From positions 62,001-126,000 of the forward strand of contig JAQGBZ010000178.1 of NCBI GenBank assembly GCA_034687125.1: 64,000 nt of DNA. Direction: 5' to 3'. Both the position numbers and the translations under genes were made by a program. This document shows positions 26,003 to 38,228 of the stretch, piece by piece; the first letter of the stretch is position 1, and each line of letters starts with the position of its first letter. The notes beneath the pieces are model-generated. The model did not search any database. It had not been told where the DNA came from and was given only the letters and a program-made list of their open reading frames with translations. The DNA is from Neelides folsomi (taxonomy: Eukaryota > Arthropoda > Collembola > Neelipleona > Neelidae).

Positions 26003-29000
26003 TTTATTACATTTTACGGCTTTTACTTTTGGTGTATGGGTTTATAATATATTGTATATACATAATAGATTATATGATTATATCGTAAGAAACCATAATA
26101 TATTTTTGAAGGTTTAAAAGATTTAAGTTTGTTATAGAGAGAAATTAGATTTGGATGAAAGAACTTTGCAGGATCAGAAGGTGAGGGTTTAAAATTATTT
26201 AACAGATTTACGAAATCTTTGAATGTAATTAACTTGCGAGTCAGTTCCCTTTGAGACTCTCCCATTCAATTTGGGTGAATGGAAGAGAAATCCCATTCAA
26301 TTCACAAATCTCGCCATTCAAATTCCCCTTCTATTCATCCTTTTTTGCAAAATTTCAAATTTTAATATTCGGCTTATACAACCAATTTCACATCCCTTTT
26401 CATCTCAATATTCTTTTAAATCAGACGTTACAATCCATATTCATTTCGATATTAATTATTGTTAAAATTAATTATTCATTATTTTACAAAAGAAAAATTT
26501 TATTTTAAAAATATTTTTATTCAATTAAAAATATGGGATTGTATACAAAATGTAAAAATAATTATACTCTATAAGTGTGTATAATTATGACTGTATTATG
26601 ACTATTATGCATGTTATACTTACATAATAGGTATAAGCTTACCATATATGGTATATAATGAATATTGTAAAAGTCATATTACTTAATACTTAAGAGGTTA
26701 ATATTATTATATATTATATTATTACGCAGGCCGTGTAATAAGTATTATAAATATTATGTATTATATGGAAAAATTCTTAAATGTTATATTAAAGTTGAAG
26801 TTGGGTGTTTGAAATGTTGATTTATTGGTGTTAATTAATTCTAATCCAATTAATGTTTAAATATGATGGCTATATTTATAATAATTGTTAAGTGGTGATT
26901 ATGATATATGGTATAGGATATTTAACTACTACAATATAATACAAATAGACAATACAATCTTTATTTAATATATGGAGTGAATTGGATAGATAGATTTTGG
27001 TATAGGATTAAACATTGTTGACTGACTCTTTAGAAGCGTTAATTGAAAAGGATTTGAGTAGCGGGAAGGAATAAAGTTTTAATTATTCCTTTGCAATGAG
27101 TTTAATTAGAATAGGAACTTTAGAAATTCATTAATTTCCTCATTCAATCTCGTGTCTTTATGGAACAAGACAACGAAATTCATCATTACGACAAAACAGT
27201 ATTCACAACTTTACGATTAAAATTTATAATACATACAATATTGTACTATATATAATAAATACTACTATACATACATACACAATAATATTAAATACTAAAT
27301 TTAATGCTAAAATGTATAAACAAATATTTCTAGAATATCAAATATCCAAAATACGGATATGACATCAGCATATACACTTTAAAAAACATACATAGGTACA
27401 TGTAAATATATAAATACTAATAAGTATGCTTAGGCATACATTATAGTAGTAAATAGATCGTGGCATTTTCGGACATATGGGGGTAAAGTATCAAGTTTAT
27501 TTAAAGTATAAATTATTAACGTGTATTTGTAATATAATTTATTTCAATTACTCCGAATTTTTGTTAGAATTGTTCGTTTGTAATTTAGTATTTAAAATGT
27601 AAATACATTAGATTTATGTATACAATACGTGATTTAAGAATTTATAAGAAGTATTGTGAGTATATTGTTAGTTTTGTTTTTTGTTGGGTATAAGGGGTTA
27701 TTCCAAAATGTGTTGAGTTGGGTATCTTAAATCCATTGTAATTATTCATGGGAGTTTGGGGATTAAAATGCATAAGTTATAAAATGATTAGGAATTTCAT
27801 GGGAAAATGGTTCGAATAAATATTGTTGTTTGAATTTAGGGAAAATGAAAGCGGGAATTCTCATTTGGGCTTTTGTGAATTCGGGTTTAATTAATTTGTA
27901 TAGGTGGTGGTTCCCCTTGTGTGTAGTGTTGAATGGTAAGTGGGGTGTGTAATGTGTTGCGGGATTTAATTAAAATATAAATTGCATTTCCTAAATCTTT
28001 TAATCCAACCGCTGAGGCTTCCGCCCAACCAACGGTGTTGAACCCAAAGAACGCCAACCAAATTGGAGAATTAAAACAAAGTTCGTCGTTAAGAAACCTT
28101 CCCTCTACAAATTCCCTATTTCATATTCCGTTCGGCACGTTAATAATGCAAACGACTTTATAATTACCTTCACAGCCTTTTTTAAATTATGTTATTATCG
28201 TCGTTGATAAATCCCTAAACTTATAATTAATAAAACTCCTGCTCCTTCATTTTAAAAATATAAACCTTGGATGCTATTATAGTGAGTATGTATGAATAAA
28301 ATTAAATTCATTTATTTTATAAATTATTCAGTATTAAGTTAAACATTTGTATAAATATTTAATCGTGGTTAAATTAATCTGGTCTGACTGAGAATCTTAA
28401 ATAAAATATTAATAATGTAAAACAATAAAAAAAATCGTGAAGTTTTTAGCAACTAATGTAAATGAATTAAAATACGATTTTCTATTTAGAATGTAAATAC
28501 TTTAAATATTACTATGAATAAAATGTATAAAGGGAAAAGTTAATCAATATGGTTGAATTTGAAAATTTGAAATTGTGAAGCGAATATGTGATAAATGTGT
28601 AAATAAATTCTTGATATTCCAAACATGCGTCTTTCTCTGTACCTTACTTACCATATATACCATTATTATTCTTTTCACACTCAAAAAATAAAATATGTAT
28701 TATAGACTTTATTGAGTATATTATTTATTGTTTTAATAATTAAGCAACTATATAAAAGAAAATGAAAAGGATTTACTGGATGGCTTGTAGGAGAGAAAGA
28801 ATTGAAGTTAGTTAAAGTTAGTGTTAAATGTAGTTGATAAAAAAGTTTCACATCTCTTATTGCATTTGAGCCTTTTTGTGCGAGAAAGTTCATTTTGCCT
28901 TAAGCTATAAGTGAATGGGAAAAGTTTGAAGTCTCTCACAAGAATTCCCATTGATATAATACTCGTATACATATTTCAACTACTTTGAGTCGAGATCGAT

Positions 29001-30639
29001 AAGAATCCTCCTTTACAATTTACCATACAATGAACAGTCAAGTCTTGCAATTTAATCTTAACTTTTCGGATCAACTTCACACCTACACTGACCTTCAAAT
29101 AGAGAACGAACGTCTTTAACGTATTATGTATTGGTAACGTATTGGTATATGTATTCAATATGAAGAAAATATTATTTAATTTTAGACAATTTATTAACTT
29201 CTTATTTACGAATATATTGTACCCAAATAATCCAATATGAGTAATCAATAATGGTTTTAAGAACAGAAACTTTAAAAATTTCATTAGCCGCAGAATTCTA
29301 ACCCAATTTTCTCAATATTGTTATAAAGGACATTGTTATATTTGTTTCTCCACGACTCAATGGCTTTGTAATATGCGACAACTTGATCTTTATATTCTCT
29401 TCATATTTCATAAGTAAATTTAAATTCAAGTAAAATATATAAACATCGCTTTGATTATAATGATATTTTGCTATAATTGCAGCCCATTTATGAATTTTAT
29501 CTATTAGGTTTAATAAAAAATTTTAACAAATGTATTATATATTATAGCATAAATTACTTTTATACCCTAAAATATATAAAATTAATTAATATAACAAAAT
29601 ATATTTATATAAATGAACAACATTGTAATTATGAATTTTAAATTACCATTAATAGAATCTTCCATTTTGGTAGCAAGAGAATGAATAAATTATTCGATGA
29701 AGTCAGAGTCAAATGATAATATTAACAAAAAAATTAAAGTGTTTAATCGTTTTATCAATGAAGAGTTATCTGATAACTCTTATTGATTACAGAAAACCAA
29801 TATCAACTGGTGAGAATATGAATATAAATTGAGAGTTTTATCAGTAATCAGATAAAGTTTTTCAATTCAAAAAATTAAATTCAGAAAATCGCTTTTGAGT
29901 CTAAAGCATGCGATATGACTATAATAGGAAAAAACATTTCGACCATTATTTAAATTTGGAGAGTAGTTTGTTTGAGTATGAGAAATTGTAAATGGAGTTA
30001 AAAGGTTTTAAAATAAAAATGTGGAGAAAATGGAGCTGAAGTGAAAGTGGAGTATTTACACAAGTGTAAATTCCTCCCTTCTTCTTCCACTTTGAATGTG
30101 AGAGGAAACTCTGTCCGTATTTCTTTTCTTACATTTGAAAGATAAATTCATTGATAGGAAGAGGAATTTGAAAAATACATTTTGTCCGAAGAGAAGAAAT
30201 TTGGGGTCTTTGTGAGTCAGGGGCGAAATCCACCCTTTTGTCTCAACTGACACGGAGAGATTTAAATAACAATTCATTGTGAAGACGCAACCTAATACTT
30301 TAAACACTTAGGAGGATTCCAAAGGAATATTGATTTTCCCGCCAACGCCACCCATTCCAAATCTCCATCCCTCACCCTCACTTCCAAAAGGCTCCAAACG
30401 ACGTCCCAACTTTAAAAGAAATTTAAATGAATCAAGATTTGGGCCAAGTGGGCCGAAAGATACAAACAACTTCTAATTCCTAATTGGCCAATTAAAAATG
30501 GAAATGAAGAATTCTAATCTCGGGAATTGAATTATTCAATTTCAAATCATTCACTTATTATTAGTTTCACTAAAAATCACATTAGTTAAATTAATTTAAT
30601 TAAAAATGACACGTGCGAAAAAGAAAGTAATGGTTATGG
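26003..30639. other. 4.6-kb AT-rich intergenic region
   Basis: Very AT-rich, with tracts near 26500-27000 and 27230-27620 made almost wholly of A/T. Short ORFs such as 28976-29284 (-) are low-complexity and lack splice context or motifs. Small inverted repeats occur, for example around 29768-29786 (AGAGTTATC against GATAACTCT). I see no supportable gene. Confidence 0.5.
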
Positions 30640-31640
30640 TTAGAGTTTGCGTAACGAAATTTTGAGTTTTCCCTCCATCCGCATGCGCATCGGTGAGTAT
30701 CCAATTTGCGTCTTTGCTCTCATTTGTCTGCATTTTTCATCAAATGATTTCGAACAATACAATCCAGCATTACAAATTTTTCTAAAATCTTTATGGATTT
30801 CCTCTGGTTTCTCGATGCCTTGTGGTTTTTCTAAAAGTTGATCTTTTGCGTATTCAATAGCTGCAAGAGTGTGGCCGGGACATTTGTCTTCTGTAAGTAA
30901 AGGTCGATGCCAACAAGCGACTTTAAGAATTGGTTGTAATTTTTGCCCATTTAAAGTTCGACTTCTAATTTCATGGCTGAAAATAAAAAAATCTTCATTC
31001 AAATTATGCAAACTTAATAAAATGAACAGGAAATATTTATAATTCTGTATTTCCATTCATGAAATACATAATACGTTATTAAATATCAGTAAAATAATAA
31101 TCATTAGTAATGCCATACTATTTCTTTAAATCGGGAAGTTCAATACTCGATTCAAGCAAAATTGCCAATTTCTTTTCCCACTTTATTTCTTCATTGTTTG
31201 TTCCACAAGACGCGTATGAACTTCAACTCCGTCGCTTCTTGTATGTGAAATTTCTTGTATGGCTTAGGATGTGAAATTCTCTTCGGATCGCAGAAACATC
31301 CCGAATCGCAATTGTGGTACTCAAGAAATTCAAAATATTCCGATTAAATTCCCATGTCAATTCTAATGATGTAACATTCGCCTAGCACTCTTTTCTGTTT
31401 AATCATTCTTAATATGTCATCCAAATTTTAAGGTGGATAAGGATAATCGTGATCGTATTTAAAATGATTGCTTTCATTAATTTTCAATTTCTCTTCGATT
31501 CTTTCAGGTTTTCCATTTTCCATTGGAGTTTGGGAAGTAGATTTCTTCATTTCCTTCATCATTTGGTTCACAAACTAAAGAAATCCCAATAGCTAATATC
31601 ACAATTTTAAATATCACTTTAGATTTTTGATCCGAATCTC
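30640..31640 (-). pseudogene. Decayed cysteine-rich secreted gene (DUF4789-like)
   Basis: Reading the minus strand, a signal-peptide-like segment (VIFKIVILAIGISLVC) lies near 31620-31575. After a frameshift near 31530, one frame runs from 31562 to 31190 but carries two in-frame TAA codons (near 31430 and 31349). Protein-like pieces persist between them, such as LDDILRMIKQKRVLGECY and NCDSGCFCDPKRISHPKPYK. A downstream open frame, 31056-30640, contains VACWHRPLLTEDKCPGHT and NAGLYCSKSFDEKCRQ, probably the 3' exon behind a TTTATTTTCAG acceptor. The order signal, acidic stretch, CxCD, HP resembles the intact gene at 45608-46409. I infer a dead paralogue; the 3' exon alone could still be used. 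Confidence 0.5.
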
Positions 31641-31773
31641 ATTTAATTGAAAAATTATAAGCCATTGAATAAATAAATAAACTTCGATAAAGAAACCTTA
31701 GAAATTTTATCATTTTATATTTTTTTTAGTTATTAGTCTATTGTTTATACAAATAAAGCATTGTGTTTAGTGT

Positions 31774-32640
31774 GGTTAACCGACAACTCAGTACCGGGTA
31801 CTAAGTACCGACAACTTAACCCCAGCTAATCAGTCCCAAAATATTATTACCTAAGTTATTCATACCCAAAGCATTTCAGTCCCACTACAATTCAGTCATC
31901 AGTTATTCTGTCGCAGTTAATATTCACCACCAAGTTGTACAGTCCCATTACAACTCATACCTATCTGTACATATATGTACAAATTAAATTGGATTACAAA
32001 TGGGATTTGCCACTTGTTTACTCACTAATACATACCTAGTAAAAATGAAGAATTACAATAAAAATTTAAATCCTAAATCGATTATGACAGACTAAAAAGA
32101 TTTCCCGGAATTTAAACAAAGATGTTGCTTTTCCACTTTATGCAATGCATATGGCGAATTATACAAAAATTCTTTAAAACAAGCTTAAACTCAACTTATG
32201 TAGAATTTAAACAATATGTTATACCAAATTCAGAAATTCATTATGGGAAATGATTTATGATTTTTTTAAAAAAAAATACTCGAGCCTAGGTCTAAAATGT
32301 GTCCGAGGCTCATGGTTTTAAAAGGTGACCATGGGACAGATATCGTACCCTTACTGTAGAGTAGATATCATTTAATTGTTTTTTATGGATAGAAGTTACA
32401 AACCCGTCGGGAGACAGGTCGATTGCTGGTACATATAATATAATCTTAATTTACCATAAATATTGAAACTGGTGAATTTTCGTGGGAGTGAGTAGTTGAG
32501 GACAAAATTTTCGTGGGACTGATTAAGCTATGTATGATGTGTCGCGGGTATGAGTAGCTTAGGCATCAATATCTTGGGACTTACTAACTGGGACTGAATT
32601 GTCCGATACTGAGTTACTGGGACAGAATCGTCATAGAATC
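31774..32640. mobile_element. Foldback transposon with degenerate GTCCCA modules
   Basis: The first ~240 bp and last ~190 bp are imperfect reverse complements: CAGTACC, AATCAGTCCCA, TATT.ATgCCTAAG and ACTCATACCC recur in the same order in both arms. Each arm is itself built from short tandem variants of CAGTCCCA spaced 20-30 bp apart. The element is flanked by the direct repeat GTTTAGTGT at 31765-31773 and 32641-32649, an 8-9 bp target duplication, as in hAT-like insertions. The centre (about 31980-32460) has no transposase ORF, so it is non-autonomous. Confidence 0.8.
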
Positions 32641-32649
32641 GTTTAGTGT

Positions 32650-35284
32650 AATATTGTAATATTAAAATGTTGATCATTAAAAAGTCCCATGATCATAAAA
32701 GTCAAATTCTGTTGGGGAAATTACAATAAATTGTAATATAAAAGTATATCCGAAGATTCGGAAAGATGAGCTTAAGAAAATGAGTAAAGCGAGAATGGAT
32801 CGCGTGAAGGGTTGAGATATGAAAAAGTAATAAGGAGAAGGTTGTTTTATTGAATGGGGATTTATTTTAAGGGGAAGTAAAAGGTTTCTTCAGTTCTTCC
32901 ATTAAAGGGGAAGAGAAGGGCTTTTATCATCACCTAAATACCCTTCGAGGGCGATGTAATAAATTCATCACTTTCATCTCTCTTTCAATATTTGAACGAG
33001 ACCAAACTCCCGGTTCGAATCTATCAAAATATGGAGCTTTTATTCTATTACTTTCAATATTTTACAAATGCCCAAGGCCAACTTCCGTTTAGATCTTTCT
33101 TCTCCATTGACAGATATCATTGATACATTGATCATTGATAATAAACTTATAGAAACTTCTTTTTTTATACAATTCCTATAAATAATATGAAAATATGAAA
33201 AATGATGAATTGAATAAATTTTTGGATATTCATTTTCAAATCTTCCTCGGTTTTAATTTCGTTATTAATCAATTATTGCCAAGGGCGACATTTAGATTTA
33301 CTAATATTTATTTTACCATCGTATTTTAATTTTTTATTGGCCAAGTTAAATCATTGGTATTATGCATAAATCATAACAATTTAAATTCTAATAAAGTAAT
33401 CGAAATTACAATTGTATTTTCGATTATATTTTTGAAAAAGAAGAAATTTAGCGAAAGTCAAAGAAAGAACAAAGCGTTTAATGAAATACGTGAGGTTTTT
33501 GGAACGGGAGTTGAGCTTTTCAAACTTATTGCAAATGTAAAACCAAATGTGTGTTTTAAAAGTATTAAAACTTCGTGTCTTTGGAGCTGTAGTGAACTTC
33601 CCTATGGACCACGTGTATAAGAAAAGGCCCAAGTTTAGGAACTCTGTTGGGGAGAGTCACGTTGAAGGAAATAAATAAGGTGTTAAGGAGACAAGTTCAT
33701 TTTTCTAAACTGTGTCTCTAAGCGTGTCGGAGTGTATGAAATGGGCGCATTACTTTCCTTACACTTTCTTCTTCCCAGACGTTTAATCTCGGCAGTTGCT
33801 CGGTTCAAAATAAATTAAATTATTTAAAAACCCGTTTTCATCCTTTAAATGTCTCTTTGAAGTTCATGGATTCAATTTCATTTTTCTAACTATCTACTTT
33901 GAATACGCATTACAGCTTCTTTAATATGATGAGTGAAACTTTTAAATATTTCATATATTTTATGTGACCTAATGAAACTACGAATTGTATGGTTATTTGG
34001 AGTGGAAATACGATACATGGACTTGTGCATAACTTGAGGGAAATAAAGAATGGATTTAATAGAAAGATAGGAATTTCCCTGTAGGGTCGTTGAGACTAAA
34101 TTGAATCCATTGAATCTTTCCAACTTCCACATTTATCCACTAATCATTCAAAAAAACTCGAGGAAATACAAAATGCATGAGTTTGAATATCAACATTTAG
34201 TAAATGTACATAAGAAATACTTTATAAATATGAAACTACAGATCAACATTAACTAACTGAGCCCGGGAGATTGTTCAATTACTATTTTACCATACTCAAT
34301 TTTTCTTTGTGAATGGTTTTTAAATGTAACCTTAACCTTAAGCCAACTTTAATATAACTTTAACAAAAGGACATATTATGTCCTTATTTTGTCCAAAAGG
34401 ACATGCTTATACTATTTATTATATTTATATGGTATAGGTATGGATAAAAGAAAGGGAGTTTTTGGGTAAAGGAGTGAATATAATAAATGAAGGGGGGAGA
34501 TTGGTTAGTGGAGAGTCTTTTGGTAAGATGAACTGTTTTCTCCCTCTGTTCATTAGCCGTGTGAGAGGTGGAGAGAAATGGGGAAAGTTGACCACTTGCC
34601 CTAATCACTCCATTTCCGCACTCAAAAACTTTTATAGATACTTGATACAATATATTATAGTACTACATATGTATATGCTACTAGCTACTACGGTACACAC
34701 GCCTACATATCCTATACTCATGGAATTCCAGTCTCACATCTACAAATTATGTACCTATGTATTTTTGTATCGTAGAATAGTAGAAAGTATTACAAATATA
34801 TGATAGTAATAAGTATGTTTGTACGACTAGTTTATTTTTATTATTATAGAACCAGGTTTATTGAGGATTGAGGCATAAATTACTCTACACAGAGTAAATA
34901 CTATATATTGTGTATACCAGCACCAGCACACTACATTTATAACATAATATACTCGTATTATAAACATTATATATTTTCACAATTCAAGAGCTTGATATGT
35001 ATTAAATATAAACAAAATTAAAAATCACCCATATGATTTTAATCTTTTAGTTAAAACAATTCAAATATTTTTTATAAAAAATAGTCACACAGATGAAAAG
35101 CACCAAGAAAATCATGCAATATTTTAAATATTTCTGGAGTTGAGCTTCATTCGCCTTAATAATGCAGTGTTGCTAACGGCATTTGAGCCATTTGACTGAC
35201 ACGCTCTTTGTACGTAACAAACGGAACTTCTTACTTTCCAGCATACTATATTATAATATATGTTAATATTTGTAGATGGATATG
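32650..35284. other. Intergenic region
   Basis: Mixed AT-rich sequence. Short ORFs at 33354-33632, 33890-34132 and 34384-34803 overlap on opposite strands and show no motif or splice context. A small inverted pair based on AAGGACAT/ATGTCCTT is at 34371-34405. Nothing I can call a gene. Confidence 0.45.
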
Positions 35285-35944
35285 TTAGTAAATGATTTGA
35301 TTCGACGGAATTCGCTGATTTTGATCAAATTCTCTTTGCATTGATTTTACTTCTTCATCGGTCACCATATCCATTTCATTTCCTTCAATCTCCTTGTTGC
35401 TCAGGTTGAGTTGAAGCATTTTAAGGAAGTCTTTAGCAGCATCTATCATTGCTTACTTATTATCCATCCCAGAGCCAAAAAATGTATAATAATTAAATTG
35501 GAATACTTTAAGTTGTTTTAACAGTGGAAAACTATTAAGATCAATCGCTCGTATCATTTGAAACTTTTTAGTTTTCTTCGCAGCGAATTGTCTCATGATC
35601 TTTTTCTCTTCTTCAGTCAAATCAATTTTAAAATATTTGGCAACTGGAAAATCTTCAACACATCTCACTTTTTTGTAGCCTATTCTGTCTGGAATGTCAT
35701 TAACAGGTGAAGCTTGATTTGGAACAACAAAAACAGTTTCAATTGGAGTCACTTTTTGTTTTTTCTTGCAATTAATTGGAAAACCCGTTTGAATGAAATT
35801 TCCACTCATTTTTAATTTCCTTTCTTCTTCCCATTCTACAAATGATAAATTCATTTTTCTTCTTTCGATAATGTAAAGAGCTTCAAGGCTGAGTTGAACA
35901 AATTCCTTCTTATTTAAAAATGTTTTCTTTAGTTCAAGTGCCAT
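35285..35944 (-). pseudogene. Unrecognised ORF with one in-frame stop
   Basis: A single frame of 220 codons on the minus strand. The first 163 codons are open and end in TAA at 35455-35453. The same frame then continues open for another 55 codons (AMIDAAKDFLKML, then MDMVTDEEVKSMQREFDQN) to TAA at 35287-35285. The product is charged, without signal peptide or membrane span; LTEEEKKIMRQFAAKKTKKF is a helical basic segment. Both parts have coding-like composition, which suggests one ancestral protein broken by a nonsense mutation. The first part may alone be functional, or a very short intron starting at AA|GTAAGC could remove the stop. I do not recognise the family. Confidence 0.45.
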
Positions 35945-36103
35945 CTAAATTTGGAATGTCGATCCGTAATGTTAATTCCTAATCTGGCATGTGTCTAAGT
36001 CCAGAATTCTCAGCCCCCTGTTAAATAAATGATTAAACATGTATAATATGTAAACACAATATACAATATAAATAAAACATAATTTCATTAATTATGTTTA
36101 TCA

Positions 36104-37256
36104 GATGAGCATTGCGTTTTAAAGGATTTTATATGTAATGGAATTAAAAGTTGCTCTCTGATGAATATCAATACGGAAAATGTTCACATGAAGAATTTAA
36201 ATGTCGTAATGGTAATTGAGTACCTAAGGATAAAATCTGCGATGGGGAAAACGATTGTCAAGATGGCATCAATGAAATGAATTCTCAATATTCATGTAAA
36301 AATGGCAATTGCGTCAACTGCTTGCAAATCTGCAATTTTGTAAATGACTGCGGGGATGGGAGTAATGATATAAATTTTAGAAATTGCACAGAAAATGATT
36401 ACAATTGTATTTATGGCAATACATCAACTGCAACACCAACAATTACAACCGCTACAAGAATTCCATATTCTTGTGGCATTTTACGATTCCAGTGTGATCA
36501 TTTTGATTTGATATAAAGATGTGATTTTCAACTGAATTGTTTGGATGGCTCAGATGAAATGAATTGCGAAGATCATTGCGAATATCATTTACCATTTAAT
36601 GTTAGTAGGTATTCTTATGTCTTGGGATATAAGTGTAAAACTGGAAGATGTGTACCATTGCGTTATAGATGCAATGGTGTTAATAATTGCGAAGATCAAT
36701 CAGATGAATTTGATTGCAATAGAACATTTCAAACATTAACAACACCTTTGCCAATTAAGCAGAATCTTACCATTGATTGCCATTCCATGAATTTCTATGC
36801 ATTAATAAAGATTGTATTCAATTCTTCAACAAATGTAATGGAGTTCCAAATTGTATTAATGGTTCAGATGAACTAAATTGGGAGAATTATTGTCGAATTG
36901 GAACCCAAGATGGATTTAAATGTAAAAATTACAAATGCATTGATATGAACCTTAAATGTAATAATTTTAACATTTGCGATGATGGTTCCAATGAATTTGG
37001 ATGTTTTCCATGCCAACCAAACGAATTTAAATGCAGAGATGGAAAATGCATTGATTCAAATTTGGTCTGTAATTCTCAAAATAATTGCCAAGATAAATCT
37101 GATGAATTTGAGTGTAAAGGTGAAAATTAATGCGAAAATGGAACTTCCAATTTAAATTGCGAATCAAGCTCAAGTTCATTTTTTATTTATATTATTTTAA
37201 TTTTTGGTATTGTTGTGTTTGTCAATATTTTTATTGTTGTTCTAAGAAATTCTTAA
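36104..37256 (+). pseudogene. LDLa-repeat membrane protein pseudogene
   Basis: Seven or eight LDL-receptor class A modules (six cysteines, calcium-binding acidic motif DGSDE) can be followed by eye, ending with a membrane span (SFFIYIILIFGIVVFVNIFIVV) and stop at 37256. The frame is broken repeatedly: a frameshift near 36158, TGA in place of a module cysteine at 36218 (after RNGN), TAA near 36514, a frameshift near 36790 between DCHSMNF and CINKDC, and TAA at 37128. Modules such as the one with YSYVLGYKCKTGRCVPL match the module with YDSLGYKCKNVKCVPM in the next gene, so this is a tandem paralogue that has decayed. Confidence 0.8.
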
Positions 37257-37328
37257 TTTAAACATTTTATTAACACGACGTCTAAGGTTAAAATATCCAT
37301 AGAATTATTAATTAATAATGGCAATGTA

Positions 37329-37412
37329 CAGGGTGGGCCATGAGTATTTAAGCATCTTTCTTTTTTAAATGAACAATCGTATAGAAAAGAAATATACTTA
37401 TGGCCCACTCTG
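37329..37412. mobile_element. 84-bp mini-MITE, TA-flanked, CAGGGTGGGCC ends
   Basis: Begins CAGGGTGGGCCATGAGTAT and ends with the imperfect reverse complement ATACTTATGGCCCACTCTG, with TA on both sides (37327-37328 and 37413-37414). End sequence and TA duplication fit a Tc1/mariner-type non-autonomous element. Confidence 0.85.
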
Positions 37413-37732
37413 TATATTATGTATCATCTAACTAAATATTTATATTATAATGTAATTTAATTCATATTTGGTAATGTTTAATGAATTTGTTCTAAATATA
37501 TCAATTCATAAATACATATGATAAATTTATAAATGACATGAATGATTAATGGTTAGTGATTATGATTAGAAATAAAGCATTAAAAGCATGTTATTTATAA
37601 TTGCAAATAATAATAAAAAACGATGTACTTGTAAGCTCTCTGTTAAATTTTTCCTAGATTAAAATAATAAGCAACATAAACGAGATTTAATGTGTAAGAA
37701 ATTATAAGGAACATTGAAGATACCGGGTGGCC

Positions 37733-37798
37733 CAGAGTTATCTGAGTTTTTTCATAGCAACGTATATTAAAAAAACTCGTTAACTCGGGGCCACCTTG
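37733..37798. mobile_element. 66-bp mini-MITE, TA-flanked, CCGGGTGGCCC ends
   Basis: Left arm CCGGGTGGCCCAGAGTTATC with TGAGTTTTTT, right arm AAAAAAACTCGTTAACTCGG with GGCCACCTTG, flanked by TA at 37731-37732 and 37799-37800. Almost wholly inverted repeat. Its ends resemble the elements at 37329 and 41253. Confidence 0.85.
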
Positions 37799-38228
37799 TA
37801 TATGGTAATTGAAGATGATGAAAAGTTCATAATAAATAAAAATTAATATTTGAATATGATTAAAAAATTAATACCCAATGTTGCATATTTTATTTAATGT
37901 ATCGTTCTTATAATTATAATTTATAAATGTTATCTCTATTAACCAAGCGTAAAAATTTATTTCTAGATATTTATATATATATTGAATTTAAAAAATCGAT
38001 AGTGATAACAAAATTGAAATACTTAATGTGTAAATATAATTTATATAATTAAACAGGCATTTTAGTTCCATCAGTCTTTACATGAACGTTCAAAGAGAAG
38101 TCATGTCCTTTAATTTTTTTATTAATTTATTATCACTACATATTAGTATTTAAGTCATACAAATCGAATATAATATTCAGCTCGCAATAAAAAAAATTTG
38201 GTGCTTATTTTATTGTAAATAAGTAATA

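Noticed and set aside
28976-29284. 102-codon minus-strand ORF with hydrophobic start
   Set aside because: Low-complexity Lys/Leu/Asn composition in AT-rich DNA, with no motif, splice context or partner exon.
33001-33025. TTCGAATC word resembling a tRNA T-loop
   Set aside because: No matching acceptor stem, D-arm or anticodon arm could be folded from the preceding 60 bases.
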